From contig NZ_BJHV01000001.1 in NCBI RefSeq assembly GCF_005405925.1, forward strand, positions 6,262,001 to 6,326,000: 64,000 nt of DNA, given 5' to 3'. The stretch comes from Streptomyces antimycoticus (GTDB lineage Bacteria > Actinomycetota > Actinomycetes > Streptomycetales > Streptomycetaceae). The stretch's first letter is position 1. Each line of letters starts with the position of its first letter. Position numbers and translations under genes: made by a program. The notes beneath the pieces are model-generated. The model searched no databases, was not told the DNA's origin, and worked only from the letters and a program-made list of their open reading frames with translations. Positions 16,476-25,869 of this stretch are shown here, one piece after another.

Positions 16476-17980
16476 TCAGCCCGCTCCCGTGCCCAGCCAG
16501 CCCGCCAGCTTGCCGCCCCGGCCCACCGCCCGCAGCCGCCCTTCCGCCGCATCGCGCACCGGGTCCGTGGCCACCACCAGCAGCTCGTCGCCGCGCCGCA
16601 GCATCGTCGAGGGCAGCGGTACGAAGCTGGTCCCGCCCGGACCACCAGGGTGACCGCGGCCCCCGTGGGCAGCCGCAGCTCGCCTACCTCGACGCCGTGC
16701 ATCTTGGACGACTGGGGGATCGACACCGACAGCAGATGGCCGCGCAGCCGCTCCAGGGGCGCCGATTCGATGCCCAGGTCGGCCGGCTCGGGTTCCTCGA
16801 GCCGCAGCCGGGTGGCGAGCCAGGGCAGCGTCGGCCCCTGGACCAGGGTGTAGACGATCACCAGCACGAAGACGATGTTGAAGATCCGGCTGCTGCCGGG
16901 CACATCGCTGACCACCGGGATGGTCGCCAGGACGATCGGCACCGCCCCGCGCAGCCCGGCCCAGGACAGCAGTGCCTTCTCCCGCCAGGGCAGCGGGAAC
17001 GGCGCCGTGCTGAGCAGGACCGACACCGGCCGGGCCACCACGGTCAGCACCAGTCCGACCGCCAGGGCGGGCAGGACGTCATCGCCCAGCTCATGCGGGG
17101 TGACCAGCAGTCCCAGCAGGACGAACATCCCGATCTGGGCGAGCCAGCCCAGTCCCTCGGCGAAGCCGCGCGTCGCCGGCCAGTGCGGCAGCCGTGCGTT
17201 GCCCATGAGGAGCGAGGCGAGGTAGACGGCGAGGAAGCCGGAGCCGTGCGCCAGCGCACCGCCCGCGTAGGCGGTCACCGCGATGGCGATCACCGCGATC
17301 GGGTACAGACCCGAGGCGGGCAGCGCCACGTGCCGCAGCCCGTAGGCGCCCAGCCAGCCGATCGCGAGGCCGACCACCGCGCCGATCGTCAGCTCCAGGG
17401 CGATCGTGCCGATCAGGGTGTACCAGGGTTCCATGTGGCCCTGGCTGGAGAAGGCGACCACCAGGATCACCACGGGGGCGTCGTTGAAGCCCGACTCGGC
17501 CTCCAGGACGCCTGTGAGCCGCTTGGGCAGCGGCACCGTGCGCAGCACCGAGAAGACCGCCGCCGCGTCCGTGGACGACACCACCGCGCCGATGATCAGC
17601 GCCTGCCGCCAGTCCAGTCCCACCACGTAGTGCCCCGCGGTCGCGGTGAGCCCCACGCTCACCGCGACACCCACGGTGGACAGGACGGCGGCCGCCGGCA
17701 GGGCGGGTTTGATCTCGCCCCACTTCGTGCCCAGACCGCCTTCGGCCAGGATGACGACCAGCGCGGCGTAGCCGAGGACCTGCGTCAGCTCGGCGTCGTT
17801 GAAGGTGACGCCGATCCCGTCCGTGCCGATGGCGACGCCGATCCCGAGATAGATCAGCAGCGTGGGCAGCCCGCTGCGCGAGGAGATCCTTACGGCCACC
17901 ACCGCGAAAAGCAGGACGAGCGAGCAGATCAACAGCAGTTCATTGAGGTGGTGAACAGTCAGGGGCCGACCCTTTCTCAC
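16476..17980 (-). CDS. Potassium/proton antiporter (CPA1/CvrA-type), frameshifted at the C-terminus
   Basis: The membrane part (residues about 8-385) has 12-13 helices. It includes the ion-binding region IIGAVVSSTDAAAVFSVLR and LEAESGFNDAPVVILVV of NhaP-type exchangers, with the SWAGLRGAVPIVLA segment near the end. A regulatory TrkA-C domain starts after residue 400 (VSIPQSSKMHGVEVGELRLPTGAAVTLVVR). At about 16634-16638 one base appears missing. The other frame continues naturally as GTSFVPLPSTMLRRGDELLVV and stops at 16476. The read-through frame instead adds 80 residues of nonsense, ending at 16322 inside the CIRCE region. GTG at 17980 is the annotated start; a CTG nine codons in, behind AGAAAGGG, fits homologues better. 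Confidence 0.85.
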
Positions 17981-18214
17981 GGGAGCGGAGGGGACGCTGC
18001 GAACAGGTCCCCTCCGACCGGAACTTCATTGCCTTACCTAACATTTTACGGGATCTTGACGCGAGCCTCCCACGAGGAGCCTTCGCCGAGGTGTACGAGC
18101 CCGGCCGGTGGCCGGTGCAATGCGTCAGTCATGACTCCGCGTAGGGGCGGCGACAGCGCTGCGCCTATGGTTGCTCCAGCACTCCAGGTTCACCCTGCCC
18201 CTCGAAGGACAGCG

Positions 18215-20977
18215 ATGCCCGCCAACACAACCGGCTCTTCTCCCAAAAAGAAGAAGAGCCGACGTCTCCGCCTGATCGTGATCGCAGTCGTGCTGCTGCT
18301 CGTCGGGGGCGTCGGCTACGGCGCGTACTGGAGCATCAGTACAGTTCGTGCCTCATTCCCGGAGACCACGGGATCGCTGCAGCTGAAGGGGTTGTCCGGC
18401 CCCGTTCAGGTCAAACGTGACGGCTATGGGATACCTCAGATCTACGCCGGTACCTCCGAGGACCTCTTCCGGGCCCAGGGGTTCGTCCAGGCCCAGGACC
18501 GCTTCTGGGAGATGGATGTCCGCCGCCATATGACGGCCGGGCGGCTCTCGGAGATGTTCGGTTCCGGCCAGGTGGAGACCGACGCGTTCCTGCGCACCAT
18601 GGGCTGGCACCGGGTGGCCAAGCAGGAGTACGACACCAAGGTGTCGCCCGCCGCCAAGAAGTATCTGCGGGCCTACTCCGACGGCGTCAACGCCTATCTC
18701 AAGGACCACCAGGGCGATGCGCTGTCCGTCGAGTACGCGGCCCTGGACTTCAAGAACGACGGCTACAAGCCCGAGAAGTGGACCCCGGTCGACTCGCTGG
18801 CCTGGCTCAAGGCGATGGCCTGGGACCTGCGCGGCAATATGCAGGACGAGGTGGACCGCGCCCTGGCCTCCAGCAGGCTCAGCGCCAAGCAGATAGATGA
18901 GCTCTATCCGTCCTACCCGTACAGCCGGAACAAGCCGATCGTCCAGGGCGGCGGCGTCAACGAGCTGACGGACGAGTTCGACCCCAAGGCCACCCCGGCG
19001 GGCTCCACGAGCGGTACGGGCGGCACGGCGGACGGAGGGGCCACCGGAGCCGGCCAGGGCCTGCAGAGCCAGCTCTCCTCGCTTTCCAAGACCCTGGATG
19101 ACGTCCCGGCGCTGCTCGGCCCGAACGGGACCGGTATCGGCTCCAACTCGTGGGTCGTCTCCGGCAAGTACACGACCACCGGCAAGCCGCTGCTCGCCAA
19201 CGACCCGCACCTGGCGCCCCAGCTGCCGTCCGTCTGGTACCAGATGGGGCTGCACTGCAAGCAGGTCACCAGCGCCTGTCCGTACGACGCGGCGGGCTTC
19301 ACCTTCGCCGGTCTGCCCGGCGTGGTCATAGGTCACAACCAGGACATCAGCTGGGGCATGACCAACCTGGGCGCCGACGTCAGCGACCTGTACCTGGAGA
19401 AGGTCACCGACAACGGCTATCTCTACGACGGCAAGCAGCTCCCGTTCACCACCCGCGAGGAGACCATCAAGGTCGCGGGCGGCAAGAGCCGGACGATCAC
19501 CGTCCGCACCACCAACAACGGCCCGATCGTCTCCGACCGCGATGACGAGCTCACCTCCGTCGGCAAGGACGCCCCGGTGGGCAGCGGCGCCGATGATGTG
19601 GCCCCCGACCGCGGCGACGGCTACGCGGTGGCGCTGAAGTGGACCGCGCTCACCCCGTCCAACACCATGGACGCGGTCTTCAAGCTGAACACCGCGAAGA
19701 ACTTCAGCGACTTCCGTAAGGCGGCTCGCGACTTCGCGGTCCCCTCCCAGAACCTCATCTACGCCGACACCAAGGGCAACATCGGCTATCAGGCGCCCGG
19801 CCAGATCCCGGTGCGCTCCAGGGGCGACGGCCGCTATCCGGCGCCCGGCTGGGACTCGCGCTACAAGTGGAGCAAGTACATTCCGCAGTCGGCGCTGCCC
19901 TGGGAGCTCAACCCCGATCGCGGCTATATCGTCACCGCCAACCAGGCCGTCGTGGACAAGAAGGACTACCCGTACCTGCTGACCGACGACTGGGGGTACG
20001 GCGCGCGAAGCCAGCGCATCACCGACCTCATCGAGTCGAAGACCAAGGACGGCGGGAAGATCTCCACGGACGACATGCAGTCCCTGCAGATGGACAACAG
20101 CAGCGAGATCGCCAAGGTGCTGACGCCCTATCTGCTGAAGATCGACGTCAAGGACGACTACGTACGGCAGGCGCAGAAGCTGCTGGAGAGCTGGGACTAC
20201 ACCCAGGACTCCGACTCGGCGGCCGCCGCGTACTTCAACGCCGTCTGGCGCAACACCCTCAAGCTGGCCTTCGGCGACAAGCTCCCCAAGGAGCTGCGGG
20301 TCAAGGGGGAGTGCCTGAAGGTGCGCCCGGCCGACGACTCGGGCCCGCTGGAGGACCTGAACGGCAACGCCCGGCTGGTGCGCGAATGCGGTAAGCGTGA
20401 CGCCGACATGGCCCAGCCGGACGGCGGCGACCGCTGGTACGAGGTCGTGCGCGACATCATCAAGGATCCGAAGAACAGCTGGTGGAAGACGGCGGGCACC
20501 CGCAACAAGCCCGGCGCCACCAGCCGTGACGAGCTGCTCGGGCAGGCCATGCGGGCCGCGCGCTCCGAGCTCACCGCCAAGCTGGGCAAGGACATCAACA
20601 GCTGGAGCTGGGGCCGGCTGCACCGGCTGACGCTGAAGAACCAGACCCTGGGCACCGATGGCCCCGGCGTGGTGCAGTGGCTCCTCAACCGCGGCCCCTG
20701 GAACCTCTCCGGCGGCGAGGCGGCGGTCAACGCCACCGGCTGGAACGCTGCGGGCGGCTACGACGTCACCTGGGTCCCGTCGATGCGGATGGTCGTCAAC
20801 CTCGACAACCTCGACAAGTCGCGCTGGATCAACCTCACCGGCGCCTCCGGCCACGCCTACAACGCGCACTACACGGACCAGACCGAGAAGTGGGCGAAGG
20901 GCGAACTGCTGCCCTGGGCGTTCAACAAGAGCGCCGTGGACAAGTCGACGGAGGACGAGCTGGCGCTCACCCCGTAG
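18215..20977 (+). CDS. Penicillin acylase family protein (Ntn hydrolase), secreted or membrane-anchored
   Basis: A 920-residue S45 precursor. The N-terminus is a lysine-rich segment plus one hydrophobic helix (LRLIVIAVVLLLVGGVGYGAYW, about residues 19-40), so it is exported or anchored. The alpha chain begins with VQVKRDGYGIPQIYAGTSEDLFRAQGFVQAQDRFWEMD. A spacer peptide of about 50 residues precedes the autocatalytic site. The beta chain starts at Ser310 in GTGIGSNSWVVSG, the N-terminal nucleophile, with the oxyanion-hole asparagine region GPIV and the later VTANQ. Family members hydrolyse amides such as beta-lactams or acyl-homoserine lactones. Here a quorum-quenching or side-chain acylase role cannot be separated. 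Confidence 0.9.
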   Translation: MPANTTGSSPKKKKSRRLRLIVIAVVLLLVGGVGYGAYWSISTVRASFPETTGSLQLKGLSGPVQVKRDGYGIPQIYAGTSEDLFRAQGFVQAQDRFWEMDVRRHMTAGRLSEMFGSGQVETDAFLRTMGWHRVAKQEYDTKVSPAAKKYLRAYSDGVNAYLKDHQGDALSVEYAALDFKNDGYKPEKWTPVDSLAWLKAMAWDLRGNMQDEVDRALASSRLSAKQIDELYPSYPYSRNKPIVQGGGVNELTDEFDPKATPAGSTSGTGGTADGGATGAGQGLQSQLSSLSKTLDDVPALLGPNGTGIGSNSWVVSGKYTTTGKPLLANDPHLAPQLPSVWYQMGLHCKQVTSACPYDAAGFTFAGLPGVVIGHNQDISWGMTNLGADVSDLYLEKVTDNGYLYDGKQLPFTTREETIKVAGGKSRTITVRTTNNGPIVSDRDDELTSVGKDAPVGSGADDVAPDRGDGYAVALKWTALTPSNTMDAVFKLNTAKNFSDFRKAARDFAVPSQNLIYADTKGNIGYQAPGQIPVRSRGDGRYPAPGWDSRYKWSKYIPQSALPWELNPDRGYIVTANQAVVDKKDYPYLLTDDWGYGARSQRITDLIESKTKDGGKISTDDMQSLQMDNSSEIAKVLTPYLLKIDVKDDYVRQAQKLLESWDYTQDSDSAAAAYFNAVWRNTLKLAFGDKLPKELRVKGECLKVRPADDSGPLEDLNGNARLVRECGKRDADMAQPDGGDRWYEVVRDIIKDPKNSWWKTAGTRNKPGATSRDELLGQAMRAARSELTAKLGKDINSWSWGRLHRLTLKNQTLGTDGPGVVQWLLNRGPWNLSGGEAAVNATGWNAAGGYDVTWVPSMRMVVNLDNLDKSRWINLTGASGHAYNAHYTDQTEKWAKGELLPWAFNKSAVDKSTEDELALTP

Positions 20978-21068
20978 TGACATCGGGGCCCCGCACGGGG
21001 CTCCGAAGGGCCCGGTGGCCGTCTGAGGGGCGTTCTCACCTCCGGCCGGCCCGGGCCCGCCGACCCTC

Positions 21069-21113
21069 GCGGCCCCGCCGGGAGACGCCTCCGGGCGCCT
21101 TCAGCGGGGCCGC
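21069..21113. terminator. Possible bidirectional terminator
   Basis: A 10-pair perfect stem (GCGGCCCCGC at 21069-21078 with GCGGGGCCGC at 21104-21113) encloses a smaller GGAG/CTCC hairpin. It lies between the convergent acylase and cyclo-ligase genes and overlaps the last codons of the latter. Confidence 0.5.
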
Positions 21114-21702
21114 GGCGTGAAGCGGTGGAGGCCCGACGGGGTCACCGCCGCGTGCACCGGGCGGTCGTGGCCCTCCTCGGGCACCTCCTCCAGCAGTTCA
21201 CCGTCGTACAGCAGCACCACCAGCGCCGGATCGGCCCCCGCGCCCGCCAGCCGGGCCAGCACCCGGTCGTACGAGCCGCCGCCGCGGCCCAGTCGCATCC
21301 CGCGCCGGTCCACCGCGAGCCCGGGCAGCAGCACCACGTCCGCCCGGATCACCGCCTCGGGGCCGAGCCGCGGCCCCTCGGGCTCCAGCAGGCCGCGCCG
21401 GGCGGGCGCCAGCCGCTCCGGCCCCTCGTCCTCGCCCCAGTCGAGATCGTCGTCCTCGAGCAGCACCGGGAGCAGCACCCGCACCCCGCGGGCGCGCAGG
21501 GCCTTTCTGAGGGCGTGCGTGCCGGGCTCGCTCCCCACGGACACATAGGCCGCCACCGTGGCCGCCCGGCGATCTCGGGAAGCTCCAGGGCACGACACGC
21601 CAGAGCGGCGCCGGCCTTCTCGATGTCATCCGCCGTCAACCTGGACCTCATCGTCAGGTGACGTCTCCGCAATGCGCGCTTACTACCGTCAAAGTTGATC
21701 AC
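21101..21702 (-). pseudogene. 5-formyltetrahydrofolate cyclo-ligase, frameshifted near 21567
   Basis: The GTG at 21702 starts a frame with the family N-terminus (KRALRRRHLTMRSRLTADD, then CRALELPEIAG). The rest is in another frame: AATVAAYVSVGSEPGTHALRKAL, VLLPVLLEDDDLDW, and the ATP-site GRGGGSYDRVLARL. One base added at 21564-21569, in a GGGCGG run, joins PEIAG to AATVAAYVS exactly as in homologues. The intact enzyme, about 200 residues, converts 5-formyl-THF plus ATP to 5,10-methenyl-THF. It is a widely conserved housekeeping gene, so a sequencing error is more likely than inactivation. Confidence 0.85.
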
Positions 21703-21784
21703 TGGGTGCGCAAACCCCCTGTCTCATGCCATATTCACCGAATACTCATCATTTGTCCCAAAGGGAACGGATAGGGTTCGGAAC

Positions 21785-22687
21785 ATGACTCAATCGCGTA
21801 CTCGGATCAGCAAGGCTGTCATCCCTGCCGCGGGGCTCGGAACCCGCTTTCTTCCGGCCACCAAGGCCACCCCCAAGGAGATGCTGCCGGTCGTCGACAA
21901 GCCGGCGATCCAGTACGTCGTCGAGGAAGCCGTCACCGCCGGACTGTCCGACGTCCTCATGGTCACCGGTCGTAACAAGCGACCCCTGGAAGACCACTTC
22001 GACCGCAACTACGAGCTCGAAGAGGCACTGACCCGCAAGGGCGACGAGACCCGACTCGCCCGCGTCCAGGAGTCCAGCGACCTTGCGACCATGCACTACG
22101 TCCGCCAGGGAGACCCCAAGGGTCTCGGCCACGCCGTGCTCTGTGCCGCCCCGCACGTAGGTGACCAGCCTTTTGCCGTCCTCCTCGGCGACGACCTCAT
22201 CGATGCCCGCGACCCGCTTCTGGCCCGCATGGTCGACGTCCAGGAGCAGCACGGGGGCAGCGTCATCGCCCTGATGGAGGTGGACCCGGCACAGATCCAC
22301 CTCTACGGCTGCGCGGCGGTCAAGCCGACCGTGGACGACGACGTCGTGCAGGTCACCGGCCTGGTCGAGAAGCCCGACCCCGCGGACGCGCCCAGCAACT
22401 TCGCCGTCATCGGCCGCTATGTGCTCGACCCGGCCGTCTTCGGGGTGCTGCACAGGACCGAGCCGGGCCGAGGTGGCGAGATCCAGCTCACCGACGCCCT
22501 GCAGGCGCTAGCCTCCAGTCCGGACCTCGGCGGCCCGGTGCATGGCGTCGTCTTCAAGGGACGCCGCTACGACACAGGCGACCGTAGCGACTATCTGCGT
22601 GCCATTGTCAGACTCGCGTGCGAACGTGAAGACCTGGGCCCGGAGTTCCGGGAATGGCTTCGCAGTTACGTCACTGAGGAGATGTAG
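21785..22687 (+). CDS. galU: UTP-glucose-1-phosphate uridylyltransferase
   Basis: A 300-residue nucleotidyltransferase making UDP-glucose from UTP and glucose 1-phosphate, a precursor for cell-wall glycans and galactose metabolism. The nucleotide-binding motif AAGLGTRFLPATKATPKEMLPVVDKP occupies residues 11-36, with VTGRNKRPLEDHFD, GLGHAVLCA, FAVLLGDDLID (the metal aspartate) and GLVEKP following. It begins a probable operon: glp starts 5 bases after its stop. An in-frame ATG lies further upstream at 21695-21780, but only this start aligns with the family N-terminus. Confidence 0.95.
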   Translation: MTQSRTRISKAVIPAAGLGTRFLPATKATPKEMLPVVDKPAIQYVVEEAVTAGLSDVLMVTGRNKRPLEDHFDRNYELEEALTRKGDETRLARVQESSDLATMHYVRQGDPKGLGHAVLCAAPHVGDQPFAVLLGDDLIDARDPLLARMVDVQEQHGGSVIALMEVDPAQIHLYGCAAVKPTVDDDVVQVTGLVEKPDPADAPSNFAVIGRYVLDPAVFGVLHRTEPGRGGEIQLTDALQALASSPDLGGPVHGVVFKGRRYDTGDRSDYLRAIVRLACEREDLGPEFREWLRSYVTEEM

Positions 22688-22691
22688 CACC

Positions 22692-24011
22692 TTGAGTAGC
22701 ACCGCAGAACGGGCCGCCGATCACGGCCCGGACCAGGACCGGGTCTGGACGGTGGCCGAGCACCTCGACGACATCCTCGGGCATGTCCACCCGCTGGAGC
22801 CCATCGAGCTGCAGTTGCTCGAAGCACAGGGCTGCGTCCTGGTGGAGGACGTCACCGTCCCCGGCGCGCTTCCGCCGTTCGACAACAGCTCCATGGACGG
22901 CTATGCCGTCCGTACGGCTGACGTCGCGGCCGCGACCGAGGACCATCCCGCGGTGCTGACCGTCGTCGGCGACATCGCGGCGGGCAGCGGTGACCTGCCC
23001 GCCGTGGGCCCGGGTGAGGCGGCCCGGATCATGACCGGCGCCCCGACCCCGCCCGGCGGCCAGGCCGTCGTCCCCGTCGAGTGGACCGACGGCGGCCTCG
23101 ACAGCGGGCCGGTCACCCATATGCCCGCGCGCGGCTCGGACCCCCACGGCGGAAGCGGCAGGGTGCGCGTCTTCCGCCCGGTGAAGGAGGGCCAGCACGT
23201 GCGCCCCCGGGGCAGCGACGCGGACGCGGGCGAGCTCGCGCTGCGCGCCGGCACGGTCCTGGGCGCCCCGCAGATCGGGCTGCTGGCCGCGCTCGGCCGC
23301 GCCACCGTGAAGGTGCGGCCCCGGCCGCGGGTGGTCGTGCTCTCCACCGGCAGCGAGCTGGTCCAGCCGGGCGAGGAAGTGGGCCCCGGCCGGATCCACG
23401 ACTCCAACAGCTTCCAGCTCACCGCCGCCGCCCGGGAGGCCGGCGCGATCGCCTACCGGGTGGGCGCGGTGGCCGACGACGCGGCGACCCTGCGCGCCGC
23501 CGTCGAGGACCAGCTGGTCCGCGCCGATGTCGTCGTCACCAGCGGCGGGGTCAGCGTCGGCGCGTACGACGTGGTCAAGGAGGCGATGCACGAGGTCCAC
23601 TTCCGCAAGCTGGCCATGCAGCCCGGCAAGCCCCAGGGCTTCGGCCGCGTCGGCCCGGAGGACACCCCGCTGATCGCCCTGCCCGGCAACCCGGTGAGCT
23701 CGTACGTCTCCTTCGAGCTCTTCGTGCGCCCCGTCATCCGCACCATGCTGGGCGGCACCGACATCCACCGCACCACTGTGCAGGCGGTCTGCCCCGAGGG
23801 CGTCACCTCCTCGCCCAAGGACAGACGCCAGTTCCTGCGCGGCTGGTACGAGCCGGCCACCATCGACGGCCCGGCCACCGTCAGCCCGGTGGGCGGCGCG
23901 GGATCGCACCTGATCATGGCCATGGCACACGCCAACGCGCTGATCGTCGTCCCCGAGGACGCCACCGAGGTCGCCCCCGGCGCCGAGGTGGACGTCGTCC
24001 TGCTGGCCTAG
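22692..24011 (+). CDS. glp: Gephyrin-like molybdotransferase Glp (MoeA homologue)
   Basis: A 439-residue MoeA-fold protein. Motifs: [18 protein letters not shown] (the molybdopterin/AMP substrate region), [31 protein letters not shown], the nucleotide-binding [27 protein letters not shown] and [19 protein letters not shown]. MoeA inserts molybdate into adenylylated molybdopterin. In actinobacteria, as recalled from Corynebacterium work, this paralogue (Glp) also binds FtsZ and a membrane receptor GlpR and takes part in division. The glpR gene four places downstream supports the Glp identity. The TTG at 22692 starts five bases after the galU stop. Confidence 0.88.
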   Translation: MSSTAERAADHGPDQDRVWTVAEHLDDILGHVHPLEPIELQLLEAQGCVLVEDVTVPGALPPFDNSSMDGYAVRTADVAAATEDHPAVLTVVGDIAAGSGDLPAVGPGEAARIMTGAPTPPGGQAVVPVEWTDGGLDSGPVTHMPARGSDPHGGSGRVRVFRPVKEGQHVRPRGSDADAGELALRAGTVLGAPQIGLLAALGRATVKVRPRPRVVVLSTGSELVQPGEEVGPGRIHDSNSFQLTAAAREAGAIAYRVGAVADDAATLRAAVEDQLVRADVVVTSGGVSVGAYDVVKEAMHEVHFRKLAMQPGKPQGFGRVGPEDTPLIALPGNPVSSYVSFELFVRPVIRTMLGGTDIHRTTVQAVCPEGVTSSPKDRRQFLRGWYEPATIDGPATVSPVGGAGSHLIMAMAHANALIVVPEDATEVAPGAEVDVVLLA

Positions 24012-24076
24012 CCGCCACCAGCGGCGGGTACGGTGTCGTCCCACACAGGAGCCACCTGGCCCGGACCGGGAGAACG

Positions 24077-24559
24077 ATGAGCAGCGCCCAGGACCATCTC
24101 ACCCACCTCGACCCGTCGGGCGCGGCCCGCATGGTCGACGTCTCGGCCAAGGACGTCACCGCGCGCACCGCCCGGGCGAGCGGCCGCGTACGCGTCGCGC
24201 CGCGCGTCGTGGAACTGCTGCGCGGCGAGGGCCTCCCCAAGGGCGACGCCCTCGCCACCGCCCGGATCGCGGGCATCATGGGCGCCAAGCGGACCCCGGA
24301 CCTGATCCCGCTGTGCCATCCGCTCGCGGTGTCGGGCGTCACGGTGGACCTCGCGGTCGCCGACGACGCCGTCGAGATCACCGCCACCGTGAAGACCACG
24401 GACCGCACGGGCGTGGAGATGGAGGCCCTGACGGCGGTCTCGGTCGCCGCCCTGACGGTGATCGACATGGTCAAGGCCGTCGACAAGGGCGCCGTCATCA
24501 CCGACGTCCGGGTGGAGGAGAAGACGGGCGGCAAGTCCGGTGACTGGAGCCGGACATGA
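24077..24559 (+). CDS. moaC: Cyclic pyranopterin monophosphate synthase MoaC
   Basis: A 160-residue MoaC that, with MoaA, turns GTP into cyclic pyranopterin monophosphate, the first committed step to molybdenum cofactor. The signature regions [43 protein letters not shown] (with the conserved catalytic Lys/His neighbourhood) and [33 protein letters not shown] are intact. It overlaps the following mog-type gene by four bases (ATGA). It is translated from an ATG with GGGAGAA upstream, in an operon with galU and glp. Confidence 0.95.
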   Translation: MSSAQDHLTHLDPSGAARMVDVSAKDVTARTARASGRVRVAPRVVELLRGEGLPKGDALATARIAGIMGAKRTPDLIPLCHPLAVSGVTVDLAVADDAVEITATVKTTDRTGVEMEALTAVSVAALTVIDMVKAVDKGAVITDVRVEEKTGGKSGDWSRT

Positions 24560-25107
24560 GCGGCTCAGCGGCGCCACACCGCCGCGCCCTGGTCGTCACC
24601 GCCTCCAACCGCGCCGCCGCCGGGGTCTACGCCGACACCGGGGGCCCGCTGATCGCCGAGGGGCTGGCCGCCCTCGGCTTCGCCGTGGACGGCCCGCGCG
24701 TGGTGCCCGACGGCGATCCGGTGGAGGCTGCCCTGCGGGACGCCGTGGCCGCCTCGTACGACGTCGTGGTGACCACCGGCGGTACCGGTCTCACACCCAC
24801 CGACCGCACCCCCGAGGCCACCCGCGCCGTCCTGGACTACGAGATCCCCGGCATCGCGGAGGCCATCCGCGCCGAGGGGCTCGCCAAGGTGCCCACCGCC
24901 GCGCTCTCCCGGGGGCTCGCCGGGGTCGCCGGCACCACCCTGGTCGTCAATCTGCCCGGCTCCACCGGAGGGGTGCGTGACGGCCTTAAGGTGCTCGGCC
25001 GCCTCCTGGCCCACGCGGTCGACCAGATCCACGGCGGGGACCACCGCAGACCCGCCGACCCCGCTGCTCCCGCCGATTCCGCGGGGCCGGACGGGAGCGC
25101 GCGCTGA
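24556..25107 (+). CDS. MogA/MoaB family molybdopterin adenylyltransferase
   Basis: A 183-residue MogA/MoaB-fold protein that adenylylates molybdopterin before metal insertion. Seen: [27 protein letters not shown], the binding loop [34 protein letters not shown], and [20 protein letters not shown]. The last 25 residues are an Ala/Asp/Pro-rich low-complexity tail. It overlaps moaC by four bases at the start and the GNAT gene at its end, so translation is probably coupled through all three. Confidence 0.92.
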   Translation: MSGSAAPHRRALVVTASNRAAAGVYADTGGPLIAEGLAALGFAVDGPRVVPDGDPVEAALRDAVAASYDVVVTTGGTGLTPTDRTPEATRAVLDYEIPGIAEAIRAEGLAKVPTAALSRGLAGVAGTTLVVNLPGSTGGVRDGLKVLGRLLAHAVDQIHGGDHRRPADPAAPADSAGPDGSAR

Positions 25108-25727
25108 ACGCCCCCTGGCCGGTCGCACTGGCGGACGGCGACACCGTCCTCCGCCCCATAAAGCTGCGCGACCAGCGCGCCTGGCGCGAGGTCAACCAGC
25201 GCAACCGGGAGTGGCTGCGGCGCTGGGAGGCGACCATCCCGCCGCCCCCGCCGGGCGGCCCCGTCACCCACCGGCCCACCTACCGGCAGATGGTCCGCCA
25301 TCTGCGGGCGGAGGCACACGCCGGGCGGATGCTGCCGTTCATCATCGAGTACCAGGGGCGGCTGGCCGGGCAGTTGACGGTCGCCGGGATCACCTGGGGG
25401 TCGATGTGCTCGGGCCATGTCGGCTATTGGATCGACCAGGCGGTGGCCGGGCGCGGAGTGATGCCGACCGCGGTCGCGCTCGCCGTCGACCATTGCTTCC
25501 GCACCGTCGGACTGCACCGCGTCGAGGTGTGCATCCGGCCCGAGAACCTGCCCAGCCGCCGGGTGGTGGAGAAACTCGGATTCCGCCAGGAGGGACTGCG
25601 GCCGCGCTATCTCCACATCGACGGTGCATGGCGGGATCATCTGGTCTACGCCCTCACGGTGGAGGAACTGTCCGAGGGACTGCTGAACCGGTGGCACCGG
25701 ACCCGACCAGGCGCGTCGCAGAAATAA
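25104..25727 (+). CDS. GNAT acetyltransferase, RimJ/RimL-like
   Basis: The visible frame needs an upstream non-ATG start. CTG at 25104 overlaps the mog stop, has GGGAG nearby, and gives the family opening WPVALADGDTVLRPIKLRDQRAWREVN. The ATG at 25290 would delete the first third of the fold. The full product is 207 residues, with beta-strand 4 and the CoA loop region (GYWIDQAVAGRGVMPTAVALA) and the RimJ-type ending VEVCIRPENLPSRRVVEKLGFRQEG. It acetylates protein N-termini, by family analogy ribosomal S5/L12. Its place between glp and glpR is conserved in actinobacteria as I recall it. Confidence 0.85.
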   Translation: MNAPWPVALADGDTVLRPIKLRDQRAWREVNQRNREWLRRWEATIPPPPPGGPVTHRPTYRQMVRHLRAEAHAGRMLPFIIEYQGRLAGQLTVAGITWGSMCSGHVGYWIDQAVAGRGVMPTAVALAVDHCFRTVGLHRVEVCIRPENLPSRRVVEKLGFRQEGLRPRYLHIDGAWRDHLVYALTVEELSEGLLNRWHRTRPGASQK

Positions 25728-25869
25728 AATACCTGTTCGAATAACGGGAGAACATTTCCAGCCTGGTCATCTCATCAATCACAAAAAACTTTCGAGATAT
25801 CAGCCAGATCGTGCGACACACCGCGCCAATTGGCAGATGGCCTCATGCGGACCCCTCTACCGTGTGAGC

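Noticed and set aside
18024..18042. Possible DmdR/IdeR iron box (GCCTTACCTAA) between the antiporter and penicillin acylase
   Set aside because: Only one half-site is good; about 10 of 19 positions match the usual palindrome, too few to call.
16391..18214. Long open frame continuing upstream of penicillin acylase
   Set aside because: It is antisense to the antiporter and its composition is Arg/Gly/Pro-rich without domain signals. The acylase starts at its signal anchor at 18215.
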